This document shows, one piece after another, positions 1-7,913 of a stretch of DNA of 64,000 nucleotides. The stretch is from Ancylobacter crimeensis. Its GTDB lineage: Bacteria > Pseudomonadota > Alphaproteobacteria > Rhizobiales > Xanthobacteraceae. Positions within the stretch are counted from its first letter, which is position 1; each line of letters opens with the position of its first letter. The notes beneath the pieces were generated by a model. The model searched no databases and was not told the DNA's origin. It saw only the letters and a list, made by a program, of their open reading frames with translations. The position numbers were made by a program, and so were the translations under genes. The stretch is taken from positions 1-64,000 of the forward strand of contig NZ_JALKCH010000009.1 of NCBI RefSeq assembly GCF_023016805.1. Reading direction: 5' to 3'.

Positions 1-67
1 CCGCCTGTCCTGAAAGAGCAACACCAAGGCGCCCGCCAACCGGCGGCAACCCGTCGTCGATGGCCGC

Positions 68-96
68 TTTATAGGGGAGGGCATTTTCCGTGTCAA
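68..96 (-). promoter_or_regulatory. near-consensus sigma70 promoter reading off the left edge
   Basis: On the minus strand a perfect TTGACA (-35, 91-96) is followed after exactly 17 bases by TATAAA (-10, 68-73). Transcription would start near position 61 and leave the window. A match this good in an alphaproteobacterium usually serves a ribosomal protein, rRNA or tRNA gene; which one cannot be seen here. Confidence 0.8.
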
Positions 97-230
97 CACC
101 CATGTTCGAGGTCGCGTGACAGCTTCACGACGCTGGGGATAAGTTTCGACGACGGGTAAGAAAGGCTGTCTTACCAATCATTTGAGCGGATTCAACGGCC
201 TGGCGGCCGCCTTGCGCGGATGGCGGGGCG

Positions 231-270
231 GAAAAAAAGACGGCGCTCCGGACCATGCCCGAAGCGCCGT
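231..270 (-). terminator. intrinsic terminator after the DUF1737 gene
   Basis: Arms ACGGCGCT (240-247) and AGCGCCGT (263-270) pair perfectly. Read on the minus strand the hairpin is followed at once by CTTTTTTTC. It lies 36 bases beyond the DUF1737 stop codon. Confidence 0.85.
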
Positions 271-305
271 GAGGCCGCGCGGCGGCAGAAGGCGCGGGTG
301 GTGCC

Positions 306-509
306 TCAGTAATCCGACAGCACCACATCCTCGTGCCACTCGCCCTCCACCTCCTTGACCACCGCCTGTCCGCAGATCACCCGTCCCTTCACTGGATCGA
401 AGGTCAGGGTCGGGTCGCCCTGGAGCTGCCAGCCCTTGTTGAGCGCGGCGGAGACCCGCTTGCAGAAGGCGTTGTCGTCCGGGCCGGTGAGGTAGCGATA
501 GAGCTTCAT
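306..509 (-). CDS. DUF1737 domain protein
   Basis: A 67-residue cytoplasmic protein beginning MKLYRYLTGPDD. The pattern of an N-terminal YLTGPDD..FC segment, then LNKGWQLQGDPTLTFD and a closing GEWHEDVVLSDY, fits the short DUF1737 family, whose function is unknown. The whole protein is one domain of the usual size. Longer in-frame starts upstream would run through the end of the CitE-like gene and lack family similarity, so the ATG at 509 is chosen. It begins 4 bases after the CitE-like gene stops, so both are probably on one transcript ending at the hairpin at 231-270. Confidence 0.8.
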   Translation of the reverse strand: MKLYRYLTGPDDNAFCKRVSAALNKGWQLQGDPTLTFDPVKGRVICGQAVVKEVEGEWHEDVVLSDY

Positions 510-513
510 GGGG

Positions 514-1464
514 TCAGTCCTCCTGCTGCGCGGCAATGGCGTCCGACAGCGCCACGACCTGCCGGGCGATGTCGGCATGCATGCGCTCGACCATCCGCCC
601 CTCCATCTGCACCACGCCCCTGCCGGCATTCTCCGGGCGCTCGAAGACCGCGATCACCGCGCGCGCCTCCTCCACCTCGGCGGCGGGCGGGGTGAAGGCG
701 GCGTTGCAGGGCGCGAGCTGGCCGGGATGGATGCAGCTCTTGCCGGCAAAGCCCATATCCGCCGCCTGCGCGCATTCGGCGGCGAAGCCTTCGATGTCGC
801 GGAAATCGTTCCACACCGCGTCGATGATGCCGATGCCGGCCGCCCGCGCCGCCAGGACGCAATGGGCGATCCAGGGCAGCATGGGCGCGCGGCCGGGCAC
901 GATTCGGGCCCCGGTCTCCTTGGCGAGATCATTGGTGCCGAGCATGAGCAGCGACAGCCGCGAAGCGGGGTCGCGCGCCGTGGCGGCGATGGCTTCCGCC
1001 TTCAGCACCGCGGCGGGGCTCTCGATCATCGCCCACAGCCGGACCGTGGGCGGCGCGCCGAGCGCGGCGAGCTTGCGCCCGATGAGACCGGGCAACTCGG
1101 GATCGGAGACCTTCGGAACGAGCACGGCATCGGGGCGGGCCGCGGCGGCGGCGGCGAGGTCGGCCTCGAACCAGGGCGTATCGGGGCCGTTGAGCCGCAT
1201 GACCATCTCGCGATAGCCGAAACCGCCGCCCCGGATCGCCGCCGCCACCCGGTCGCGGGCCTGCGCCTTCTGTTCGGGGGCGACGGCGTCCTCGAGGTCG
1301 AGGATGATGCAATCGGCGGGCAGCGTCGGCGCCTTCTCGATGACTCGGGGGTTCGAGCCCGGCATGAAGAGCGCGCTGCGGCGGGGACGGAGCGGAACGG
1401 GGGGCCAGACGGCAGTGTGAGCGGGCATGGCACTCGTGGCGGGCATGGAACTCGTGGCAGGCAT
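514..1464 (-). CDS. CitE/HpcH-like CoA ester lyase
   Basis: About 316 residues of the HpcH/HpaI aldolase and citrate lyase beta-like family: TIM-barrel enzymes that cleave or form 3-hydroxyacyl-CoA thioesters (citryl-, malyl- or citramalyl-CoA) with Mg2+. Visible family marks are ALFMPGSNPRV, the acidic DLEDAVAP motif, VMRLNGPDTPW, the metal-ligand region MIESPAAVL, GTNDLAKETG and the closing GKSCIHPGQL. The substrate cannot be assigned from sequence; malyl-CoA lyases differ in several of these motifs. I chose the ATG at 1464 because GAGAG lies just upstream; ATGs at 1446 and 1428 are also in frame because an 18-base repeat copies the start. Confidence 0.8.
   Translation of the reverse strand: MPATSSMPATSAMPAHTAVWPPVPLRPRRSALFMPGSNPRVIEKAPTLPADCIILDLEDAVAPEQKAQARDRVAAAIRGGGFGYREMVMRLNGPDTPWFEADLAAAAAARPDAVLVPKVSDPELPGLIGRKLAALGAPPTVRLWAMIESPAAVLKAEAIAATARDPASRLSLLMLGTNDLAKETGARIVPGRAPMLPWIAHCVLAARAAGIGIIDAVWNDFRDIEGFAAECAQAADMGFAGKSCIHPGQLAPCNAAFTPPAAEVEEARAVIAVFERPENAGRGVVQMEGRMVERMHADIARQVVALSDAIAAQQED
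1411..1464 (-). repeat. 18-bp tandem repeat carrying successive start codons
   Basis: Units 1447-1464 and 1429-1446 match at 16 of 18 bases; 1411-1428 is a decayed third unit with about 13 of 18 matches. Each unit begins with ATG in the same frame, so the CitE-like protein gains the N-terminal series MPATSS-MPATSA-MPAHTA. Confidence 0.75.
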
Positions 1465-1596
1465 GAAACTCTCGGACGGACGGATGGCCGAAGCCTTCGG
1501 CCGGGGCAGCGTAGCGGGACCGTGCCTCCCTCGCCAGAGCGGCACCCCGCCGCGCCGTGGGATTCGCCATTCAACACGACGGGGACGTAATTAGAG

Positions 1597-2364
1597 ATGC
1601 GGGTGGCGGGGGTCGATGGCTGTCCGGGCGGCTGGGTCGTGGTGGTGCGGGAGGAAGGCCGGGTCGTTCACACTGGACGCATCACCCACCTCACTGCACT
1701 GACCGACCGCCCGGATGCGCCTGCCGTGATCGCCATCGACATGCCGATCGGCCTGCCGGCCCGGACCGGGGCGAAGGGGCGGGCGCCGGAGCGGCTGGTG
1801 CGACCGTTGCTCGGCATGCGGCAGTCGAGCGTGTTCTCGATCCCCGCGCGGGCCGCGGTCGAGGCGGGGGTGATGCAGGACGGAGTCGCGGAGGGGATGG
1901 ACGAGGCGGCGCGCTACCGGGCGGCCTGCGCGCTCGCAAGGGCAACCTCGGACACCGGAAAAGCCGTTGCAAAGCAAGGCTTTCATATCTTCCCGAAGAT
2001 CATGGAGATCGATGCCCTGCTGCGCGCCCGCCCCGATCTGGTGCCGCGTGTCTTCGAGAGTCATCCTGAACTGTGCTTCTGGGCGATGAACGGATGCCGC
2101 GCCGTGCCGTTGGCAAAGAAGGTGAAGGGCCGGCCCCATGAGGAAGGCCTCGCCTTCCGCCGCAAGCTTCTGATCGAGCAAGGTTTTCCGGACGACGCGA
2201 TCAGCGCGGAGCGAGCGCGGGCGCTCAAGGTGGGGCCGGACGATCTCGTCGACGCCGCTGCGACAGCCTGGGCGGCGGGACGCATCGCGCGCGGGGAAGC
2301 GGAGAGCTACCCCTCCCCGCCCGAGCGCGACGCATACGGGCTGCCGATCGCGATCTGGGTTTAG
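1597..2364 (+). CDS. DUF429 family protein (predicted RNase H-fold)
   Basis: 255 residues opening with MRVAGVDGCPGGW, the hallmark start of DUF429. Further conserved parts are AIDMPIGLP, the FSIPARAAVEAG segment, SHPELCFWAMNG and, near the C-terminus, DDLVDAAATAWAAGR. The family is predicted to adopt an RNase H/integrase-like fold; the spaced acidic residues D7, the D of IDMPIG, the E of SHPE and the D of DLVDA could form a metal site. No biological role is established. It stands alone, divergent from the CitE-like gene and convergent with cysNC, and ends at the hairpin at 2371. Confidence 0.8.
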   Translation: MRVAGVDGCPGGWVVVVREEGRVVHTGRITHLTALTDRPDAPAVIAIDMPIGLPARTGAKGRAPERLVRPLLGMRQSSVFSIPARAAVEAGVMQDGVAEGMDEAARYRAACALARATSDTGKAVAKQGFHIFPKIMEIDALLRARPDLVPRVFESHPELCFWAMNGCRAVPLAKKVKGRPHEEGLAFRRKLLIEQGFPDDAISAERARALKVGPDDLVDAAATAWAAGRIARGEAESYPSPPERDAYGLPIAIWV

Positions 2365-2370
2365 GAACGC

Positions 2371-2410
2371 CGATGCCCGGCACAGGGCCGGGCATCGGAA
2401 AGTCTTTATA
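2371..2410 (+). terminator. terminator between DUF429 and cysNC
   Basis: An 11-bp perfect stem, CGATGCCCGGC (2371-2381) with GCCGGGCATCG (2387-2397), has a 5-base loop. On the plus strand it is followed by the moderately T-rich GAAAGTCTTTATATA. It sits 6 bases after the DUF429 stop. Confidence 0.7.
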
Positions 2411-2427
2411 TACCGGATCGTTGATCT

Positions 2428-4380
2428 TCAGATCACCGCATCGTCGGCGCTCTCCCCGCGCGGGCGGAGGATGCCGGCATGGGCGAGCACTTGCTCCACC
2501 CGATCCGCAGCCGCCTCGATCCCGACGCGGTCGGTCTCGATGACGAGCTCCGCCGCCGCAGGCGCCTCGTAAGGCGCATCGATGCCGGTGAAGCCCTTCA
2601 GCTCGCCGGCGCGCGCCTTGGCGTAGAGGCCCTTCGGGTCACGCGCCTCGCAGACATCGAGCGGGGCCGAAACATGCACCTCGAAGAAGGCGTCGCCGAC
2701 GATCTCCCGCACCCGCGCACGCGCCGTGGCCGATGGCGAAACGGCGGCGACGAGGACGATATTACCCTGATGTTTCAGGAAGTTGGCAATCTCGGCGAGG
2801 CGGCGGTTATTTTCCGCTCGATCAGCATCGGAGAAGCCGAGATCGGCATTCAGCCCGGTGCGCAGCGTGTCGCCGTCGAGCAGGGTCGGCAGGCCGCCGC
2901 GCTCGAACAGCCGGCGTTCCAGCACCTTGGCGATGGTCGACTTGCCCGAACCCGACAGCCCGGTGAGCCACACCACCGCGCCGCCATGGCCATAGCGGTT
3001 GGCGCGCTCCGTCGCCGACACCGCGGAGGCGACGGGCGTGACGTTGCGGGTGGAGGGCGTCGCCGCCAACTCGCGCTCGACGATGGAGATGACCAGCCCG
3101 CCGCCGGCGATGCGCCCGCCGAATTCCAGCGCGACACGGCCGGTGCGCGGGTTGACCCCATAGGGGTCGGCCGCGATCGGCCGGGCCAGAGTCAGCTCGA
3201 TCTCGCCGACCTGGTTGCGCCCGATGCTGCGCGCCTCGAAGGCGGAAAGATGCCCCGGATCAATGACATCGTGGATCGCGGAGACGGTGGCGCGCACCTC
3301 GGACGTCGCGAGCCGGGCGATCACCTGCGAGCCGATCTCCAGGGGCTCGTCGGCCAGCCAGAACAGGCGCACGCGGATCTGGCGGGCGGCATGCGGCCGG
3401 TTCGCCGGGGTGGAGAGCACCTCGCCGCGCTCGACGAAGATCTCCCGGTCGAGCGTGATGCCCGCGGGCTGGCCCGCGTGGAGGACGCGGGGGGCGTCGG
3501 CGGGAGCTGGCGCCGGCCAGACCTCGATGGAGCGCACCTGCGCCGCCTTGCCCGAGGGCTGGAACACCACGTCGTCGCCGACGGAGAGGCTGCCGGTCTC
3601 GATACGGCCGGCCACGATACGTCGGTCGTCGAACTTGTAGACCGCCTGCACCGGCATGCGCAGAGGGAGGTCCTGCGCGGCCCGGGCGGCGTCGAAGCCG
3701 TCCAGCGCAGCGAGCACGGTTGGGCCGGTGTACCACGGCGTGCGGGCGGTATTGGCGGAAACGCCGTCGCCCTCGCGGGCCGAGATCGGGATGACGGTCG
3801 AGACCCTGAGGCCGAGATCGCCGAGATAGGAGGTGATCTCGTTCTCGATGGCGCGGAATCCGGCTTCGGCGAAGCCGATGCGGTCCATCTTGTTCACCAC
3901 CACCGCCACCTGCTTCACGCCGAGCAGATGCAGCAGGTAGCCGTGGCGCCGGGTCTGGTCGCGCACGCCTTCCGCGGCGTCGATCAGCAGCAGCGCGGCA
4001 TCGGCCTGCGCCGCGCCGGTGATCATGTTGCGCAGGAATTCGGCATGGCCGGGCGCGTCGATCAGGATGATGTCGCGCGAGGCGGTGCGGAAGCGGATCT
4101 GGCTGGTGTCGATGGTGATGCCCTGGTCGCGCTCGGCCTGCAGGCTGTCGAGCAGGAACGACCATTCGAACGGCATCCCGCGGCGGGCAGAGATCGCCTT
4201 CAGGCTTTCGAGCTTCTCCGGCGGAATGCCGCCGGTTTCATGCAGGAGGCGGCCGATGAGGGTCGACTTGCCGTGGTCGACATGGCCGACGATGACGATG
4301 CGCACCAGCGGGCGCCCCTCTTCGAGGGGGGTGGCGGGCGTCGCGAGGGGAGTGGCGAGGGTGGTGACGGTGGCGGACAT
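2428..4380 (-). CDS. cysNC: sulfate adenylyltransferase large subunit fused to APS kinase
   Basis: A two-enzyme fusion of about 650 residues, as in rhizobial NodQ/CysNC. The N-terminal GTPase part has GHVDHGKST (near residue 32), DAPGHAEF and NKMD, and drives ATP sulfurylase with CysD to make APS. The C-terminal APS kinase part, from about residue 460, has its own P-loop GLSGSGKST and the [10 protein letters not shown] region; it makes PAPS. The start is uncertain: the ATG at 4380 (8 bases after cysD) or an in-frame GTG at 4392 overlapping the cysD stop as GTGA. It is translated after cysD from one transcript. Confidence 0.93.
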   Translation of the reverse strand: MSATVTTLATPLATPATPLEEGRPLVRIVIVGHVDHGKSTLIGRLLHETGGIPPEKLESLKAISARRGMPFEWSFLLDSLQAERDQGITIDTSQIRFRTASRDIILIDAPGHAEFLRNMITGAAQADAALLLIDAAEGVRDQTRRHGYLLHLLGVKQVAVVVNKMDRIGFAEAGFRAIENEITSYLGDLGLRVSTVIPISAREGDGVSANTARTPWYTGPTVLAALDGFDAARAAQDLPLRMPVQAVYKFDDRRIVAGRIETGSLSVGDDVVFQPSGKAAQVRSIEVWPAPAPADAPRVLHAGQPAGITLDREIFVERGEVLSTPANRPHAARQIRVRLFWLADEPLEIGSQVIARLATSEVRATVSAIHDVIDPGHLSAFEARSIGRNQVGEIELTLARPIAADPYGVNPRTGRVALEFGGRIAGGGLVISIVERELAATPSTRNVTPVASAVSATERANRYGHGGAVVWLTGLSGSGKSTIAKVLERRLFERGGLPTLLDGDTLRTGLNADLGFSDADRAENNRRLAEIANFLKHQGNIVLVAAVSPSATARARVREIVGDAFFEVHVSAPLDVCEARDPKGLYAKARAGELKGFTGIDAPYEAPAAAELVIETDRVGIEAAADRVEQVLAHAGILRPRGESADDAVI

Positions 4381-4388
4381 GGTGCGGC

Positions 4389-5195
4389 TCACAGATAGCC
4401 CGCGACGCGCAGTCGCTCGAAGGAATCTTCGGATTCGTGGTCCATCGCGCGGCCGGACCGCTCCGGAACCTTGGTGGTGGCAAGCTCTTCGAGGATCTCG
4501 GGGATGGTCGCCGCGTCAGACTTCACCGGGAAGGTGATGTCCTGGTCGCCGAGCGAGCGGTAGCGCTTGCCGTCCCTGGCGAAATAGAGCGGGATGACCG
4601 GGATGCCCTCGCGCTGGGTGTAGGCCCAGATGTCCAGCTCGGTCCAGTGCAGGATCGGGTGCACGCGCAGATGCGCGCCCTGCGGCAGGGTCGCGTTGAA
4701 GTGATCCCAGAACTCGGCCGGCTGCTCGCGCACGTTCCAGTCGCCTTCCAGGCCACGCGGCGAGAAGACGCGCTCCTTGGCGCGGGTCGCTTCCTCGTCG
4801 CGGCGAATGCCGGCGATCAGGCCGTCGAAGCCGTATTTCTCCAGCGCCAGCTTGAGGCCTTCCGTCTTGCGGGCGGCCGAGCGGGTGGCGGGAGGGAGGG
4901 TCGGGTCCATCTGCTCCAGCGGCGGGCACGGGTCGACGCGCAGGTCGAGGCCCCATTCGCCGGCGTAATGGTCCCGAAAATCATACATTTCCTTGAACTT
5001 CTTGCCGGTATCGACATGAAGCACCGGGAAGGGCACATGGCCGAAGAAGGCCTTGCGCGCCAGCCAGATCATGACGTTGGAATCCTTGCCGAGCGACCAC
5101 AGAAGCGCGAGGCGCTTCATTCGGGCAAAGGCTTCGCGCAGGATGTAGATGCTCTGGGCCTCGAGCTCGTCGAGGCGCTGATCGGCTGTCGGCAT
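4389..5195 (-). CDS. cysD: sulfate adenylyltransferase small subunit
   Basis: 268 residues of the PP-loop ATP pyrophosphatase superfamily, the catalytic subunit that adenylylates sulfate while CysN supplies GTP energy. It begins [14 protein letters not shown]. Visible marks are the PP-loop [32 protein letters not shown]-type segments [19 protein letters not shown] and [17 protein letters not shown], and a C-terminal [18 protein letters not shown]. Length is slightly below the roughly 300 residues of E. coli CysD. The ATG at 5195 starts where family homology begins; frames further upstream run into the AT-rich control region. Confidence 0.95.
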   Translation of the reverse strand: MPTADQRLDELEAQSIYILREAFARMKRLALLWSLGKDSNVMIWLARKAFFGHVPFPVLHVDTGKKFKEMYDFRDHYAGEWGLDLRVDPCPPLEQMDPTLPPATRSAARKTEGLKLALEKYGFDGLIAGIRRDEEATRAKERVFSPRGLEGDWNVREQPAEFWDHFNATLPQGAHLRVHPILHWTELDIWAYTQREGIPVIPLYFARDGKRYRSLGDQDITFPVKSDAATIPEILEELATTKVPERSGRAMDHESEDSFERLRVAGYL

Positions 5196-5230
5196 GGCAG
5201 GACCTGGTTTATAGAGGCATCGTCGGTGCT

Positions 5231-5304
5231 TTTTAGAACCGTTCCGGCGCCTCGGATAATTACACGTCAATTTCGTGCAATTATTCATTTTGCACGTTCT
5301 AAAA
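5231..5304. promoter_or_regulatory. 9-bp inverted repeat flanking the cysD/DUF2849 control region
   Basis: TTTTAGAAC (5231-5239) is repeated perfectly in inverse orientation as GTTCTAAAA (5296-5304). The two arms bracket a second set of half-sites at 5258-5296. The left arm also overlaps a small palindrome, GAACCGTTC (5236-5244). The layout suggests operators shared by two divergent sulfur operons; the protein that binds is unknown. Confidence 0.5.
5258..5296. promoter_or_regulatory. three alternating half-sites, candidate sulfur operator
   Basis: The half-site CGTGCAA occurs at 5274-5280, perfectly inverted as TTGCACG at 5290-5296 (9-base spacer) and with one change as TTACACG at 5260-5266. 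The three sites are evenly set 16 bases apart in alternating orientation. An array like this fits a dimeric or tetrameric regulator such as a LysR-type protein; the identity is inference. Confidence 0.55.
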
Positions 5305-5306
5305 TG

Positions 5307-5335
5307 GTGTTATGTAGGAAAGCCCATGCCGTCAA
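5307..5335 (-). promoter_or_regulatory. candidate cysD promoter
   Basis: Minus-strand TTGACG (5330-5335) and TAACAC (5307-5312) are spaced by 17 bases. The start would fall near 5300, on the GTTCTAAAA arm, so a protein bound to the repeats downstream could block it. The -10 is a weak match. Confidence 0.4.
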
Positions 5336-5354
5336 CAGGAAATTGGTTCGCCGA

Positions 5355-5693
5355 ATGACCTCGCCCCTGCAGCAGAAGATCAAGGTGACCGGCCCCGTCG
5401 TTGTCACCGCGAACCGTCTGGCCGACGGCGCCGTGGTGTGGCGGACGGCTGCGGGCACATGGTCCACGGCCCTCGCCGACGCCGCCGTCGTCACCACCGC
5501 GCCGGATGCGCTCGCCTTGCTGGAAGGCGCCCATGAGCGCGACACCGATGCGGTCGGTCCCTATATTGCGCCTGTGGTGAAGGGGGCGGACGGGCGCATC
5601 GAGCCGGGCAACCGGCGCGAGCGGATCCGCGTCGAGGGGCCGACCTTCGCCCTGCCCTCCGATACGCCGCCGACCGACCCCCTGCCCGCCTGA
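5355..5693 (+). CDS. DUF2849 domain protein, sulfite reductase-associated
   Basis: 112 residues beginning MTSPLQQKIKVTGPVVVTANRL. The family is small, cytoplasmic and of unknown function; it is typically found just before cysI in alphaproteobacterial cysteine operons, and here too it lies 61 bases before cysI. The GDGxVVWRT-like AVVWRTAAGTWST segment and a long acidic-to-proline tail are visible; no catalytic motif is. In related bacteria a siroheme synthase gene often sits upstream; there is none here. A role in sulfite reductase assembly or electron supply is plausible but only from context. Confidence 0.8.
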   Translation: MTSPLQQKIKVTGPVVVTANRLADGAVVWRTAAGTWSTALADAAVVTTAPDALALLEGAHERDTDAVGPYIAPVVKGADGRIEPGNRRERIRVEGPTFALPSDTPPTDPLPA

Positions 5694-5754
5694 TCCTGCG
5701 CGGCACGCGATTTGCCCGGAACGCCCCGGCACATGAAAGACCCGAGAGCCCATA

Positions 5755-7410
5755 ATGTACGTCTATGACGAGTTCGACCGCTCCTTCCTCGCCGAACGTG
5801 TCGCGGAATTCCGCGACCAGGTGGAACGGCGGCTGAGCGGCGCGCTGAGCGAGGACGAGTTCAAGCCATTGCGGCTGATGAACGGCGTCTATCTGCAGCT
5901 CCACGCCTATATGCTGCGCGTCGCCATTCCCTATGGCACGCTGTCGGGCGCGCAGATGCGCAAGCTCGCGCATGTGGCGCGCACCTATGACAAGGGCTAC
6001 GGCCATTTCACCACCCGGCAGAACATCCAGTTCAACTGGATCAAGCTGGAAGACCTGCCGGCGGCGATGGCGGCGCTGGCCGAGGTGGGCGTGCACGGTA
6101 TCCAGACCTCGGGCAACTGCATCCGCAACGTGACCACCGACCAGTGGGCCGGCGCGACGCCCGAGGAGGTGGACGACCCCCGGCTCTGGGCGGAGATCCT
6201 GCGGCAATATTCCACCGCGCACCCGGAATTTTCCTACCTGCCGCGCAAGTTCAAGATCGCCATCACCGCGGCCGACCATGACCGCGCGGCGGTGAAGGTG
6301 CACGATGTCGGGCTGCGCCTGCACCGCAACGCGCAGGGCGAGATGGGCTTCGAGGTGCTGGTGGGCGGCGGTCTCGGCCGCACGCCCTTCATCGGCAAGA
6401 AGATTCGCGACTTCCTGCCGGCCGAGCACCTGCTGAGCTATGTCGAGGCGATCATGCGGGTCTATAACCGCTTCGGCCGCCGCGACAATATCTACAAGGC
6501 GCGCATCAAGATTCTGGTGCACGAGATCGGCGCCGAGGCCTTTTCCGCCGAGGTGGAAAAGGAATGGGAGGCGATCCGCGAGGGCGCGCTGCATCTCGAT
6601 GCGCCGGTGGTCGAGGATATCCGCTCGCGCTTCATCACGCCCGATTTCGCCCAGCTCCCGGACCATCCGGCGGAGCTGACCGGCGCGCTGGAGAATCCGG
6701 CCTTCGCGACCTGGCACCGCAATTCGGTGCACGCGCACAAGGTGCCCGGCTATTCCATCGTGACCATCTCGCTGAAGGCCGTCGGCGCCCCTCCGGGCGA
6801 TGCCACCGGCGAGCAGATGGAGGTGGTCGCCGACCTTGCCGATACCTATGGCTTCGGCGAGATTCGGGTCGGCCACGAGCAGAATCTCTGCCTGCCCAAC
6901 ATCGCCCAGAAGGACCTGCCGGAGCTGTGGCGCCGGCTTGAGGCGATCGGCCTGGCGACGCCGAACGTCAATCTCGTCAACGACATCATCGCCTGCCCGG
7001 GGCTCGACTACTGCGCGCTGGCCAATGCCCGCGCCATTCCGGTGGCGCAGGAGATCGCCAAGCGCTTCGCCGACCTCGACCGTGCCCGCGGCGTCGGTCG
7101 GCTGCACATCAACATTTCCGGCTGCATCAATGCCTGCGGCCACCACCATGTGGGGCATATCGGCATTCTCGGCGTCGATAAGGCCGGCGAGGAATTCTAC
7201 CAGATCACCATTGGCGGCCGCGCCGACGAGCATGCCCAGCTCGGCACCCTGCTCGGACCGGCCGTGCCCTATGATCAGGTCCCGGGCCTGATCGAAGACA
7301 TCGTGGATGCCTATATGGAACTGCGTGCCAGCCCGCGCGAACTCTTCGTCGACACCGTGGCGCGCCTCGGCGTCGAGCCCTTCAAGGAGCGCGTCTATGC
7401 CGCTCATTGA
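5755..7410 (+). CDS. cysI: nitrite/sulfite reductase hemoprotein, sulfite reducing
   Basis: 551 residues. It reduces sulfite to sulfide with six electrons, using a coupled siroheme and [4Fe-4S] cluster. Two ferredoxin-like half-domains precede each siroheme-binding half. Cluster ligands are visible as CPGLDYC and GCINACGHHHVGH; the N-terminal half has TTRQNIQFNWI and GNCIRNVTTDQ. No flavoprotein subunit (cysJ) is nearby, so ferredoxin or another donor probably supplies electrons. It is the core of the operon DUF2849-cysI-DUF934-cysH: its stop overlaps the next start by 14 bases. A nitrite-reducing role is possible by family but unlikely in this context. Confidence 0.93.
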   Translation: MYVYDEFDRSFLAERVAEFRDQVERRLSGALSEDEFKPLRLMNGVYLQLHAYMLRVAIPYGTLSGAQMRKLAHVARTYDKGYGHFTTRQNIQFNWIKLEDLPAAMAALAEVGVHGIQTSGNCIRNVTTDQWAGATPEEVDDPRLWAEILRQYSTAHPEFSYLPRKFKIAITAADHDRAAVKVHDVGLRLHRNAQGEMGFEVLVGGGLGRTPFIGKKIRDFLPAEHLLSYVEAIMRVYNRFGRRDNIYKARIKILVHEIGAEAFSAEVEKEWEAIREGALHLDAPVVEDIRSRFITPDFAQLPDHPAELTGALENPAFATWHRNSVHAHKVPGYSIVTISLKAVGAPPGDATGEQMEVVADLADTYGFGEIRVGHEQNLCLPNIAQKDLPELWRRLEAIGLATPNVNLVNDIIACPGLDYCALANARAIPVAQEIAKRFADLDRARGVGRLHINISGCINACGHHHVGHIGILGVDKAGEEFYQITIGGRADEHAQLGTLLGPAVPYDQVPGLIEDIVDAYMELRASPRELFVDTVARLGVEPFKERVYAAH

Positions 7411-7912
7411 GAATGGTCGCCTGATCGAGGACCGCTACGTCGTGCCGGCCGACGAGGATGCGCTGCCGGACGGCGTGCCGCTGCTCATCCCGGCCGAACG
7501 GTTCCTGAAGGAGGCCGAAGCGCTGAAGGGGCGGCAGGCGCCGGTCGCCGTGCTGTGGCCGAACAATCGCCGGATCGAGGAGATCGAGCCCTATCTCGGC
7601 CAGCTTTCGCTCATCGCCCTGCAGTTCCCCAGCTTCCGCGACGGGCGCGCCTATAGCCAGGCGCGGCTGCTGCGCGAGCGGCTCGGCTGGCGCGGTCCAC
7701 TGCGAGCCACGGGGAATGTGCTGCGCGACCAGTTCATCTTCATGCTGCGCGCCGGCTTCGACCAGCTCGACGCCGCAAAGGAGGACGATGCCGCCCATTT
7801 CGCCGAGGAAGTGGGCAGCCATTCCGTGTTCTACCAGCCGACCGGCGACGGGCGGCCGAGCATCCTGCGTGCCCGGCTCGGCCGCGTCGCCGCGCATGGG
7901 ACCACCAACTGA
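7397..7912 (+). CDS. DUF934 protein, CysH/CysI partner
   Basis: 171 residues starting MPLIENGRLIEDRYV. DUF934 proteins are a proteobacterial family encoded almost always between cysI and cysH, thought to be an oxidoreductase-linked accessory factor; no activity has been shown from sequence. Features are LIPAERFLKEAEAL, ALQFPSFRDGRAYSQARLLRER, RATGNVLRDQFIFMLRAGF and a closing VFYQPTGDGR. The start overlaps the end of cysI by 14 bases and the stop is one base before the cysH start, so translation is tightly coupled. Confidence 0.85.
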   Translation: MPLIENGRLIEDRYVVPADEDALPDGVPLLIPAERFLKEAEALKGRQAPVAVLWPNNRRIEEIEPYLGQLSLIALQFPSFRDGRAYSQARLLRERLGWRGPLRATGNVLRDQFIFMLRAGFDQLDAAKEDDAAHFAEEVGSHSVFYQPTGDGRPSILRARLGRVAAHGTTN

Positions 7913-7913
7913 C

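Larger units (their letters stand above)
1..305. other. gene-free left edge
   Basis: No frame here has coding character. The stretch holds a strong promoter reading leftwards out of the window (68-96) and the terminator of the DUF1737 gene (231-270). A TTATCCCCA-like word on the minus strand near 136-146 resembles a DnaA box, but it stands alone and I do not call an origin. Confidence 0.6.

Noticed and set aside
1-200. Possible chromosomal origin (DnaA-like TTATCCCCA word)
   Set aside because: Only one imperfect box, no AT-rich unwinding stretch and no origin-type neighbours.
1345-1365. GGGTTCGAGCCC as a tRNA T-arm
   Set aside because: It lies inside the CitE-like gene and no acceptor or anticodon stem can be drawn around it.
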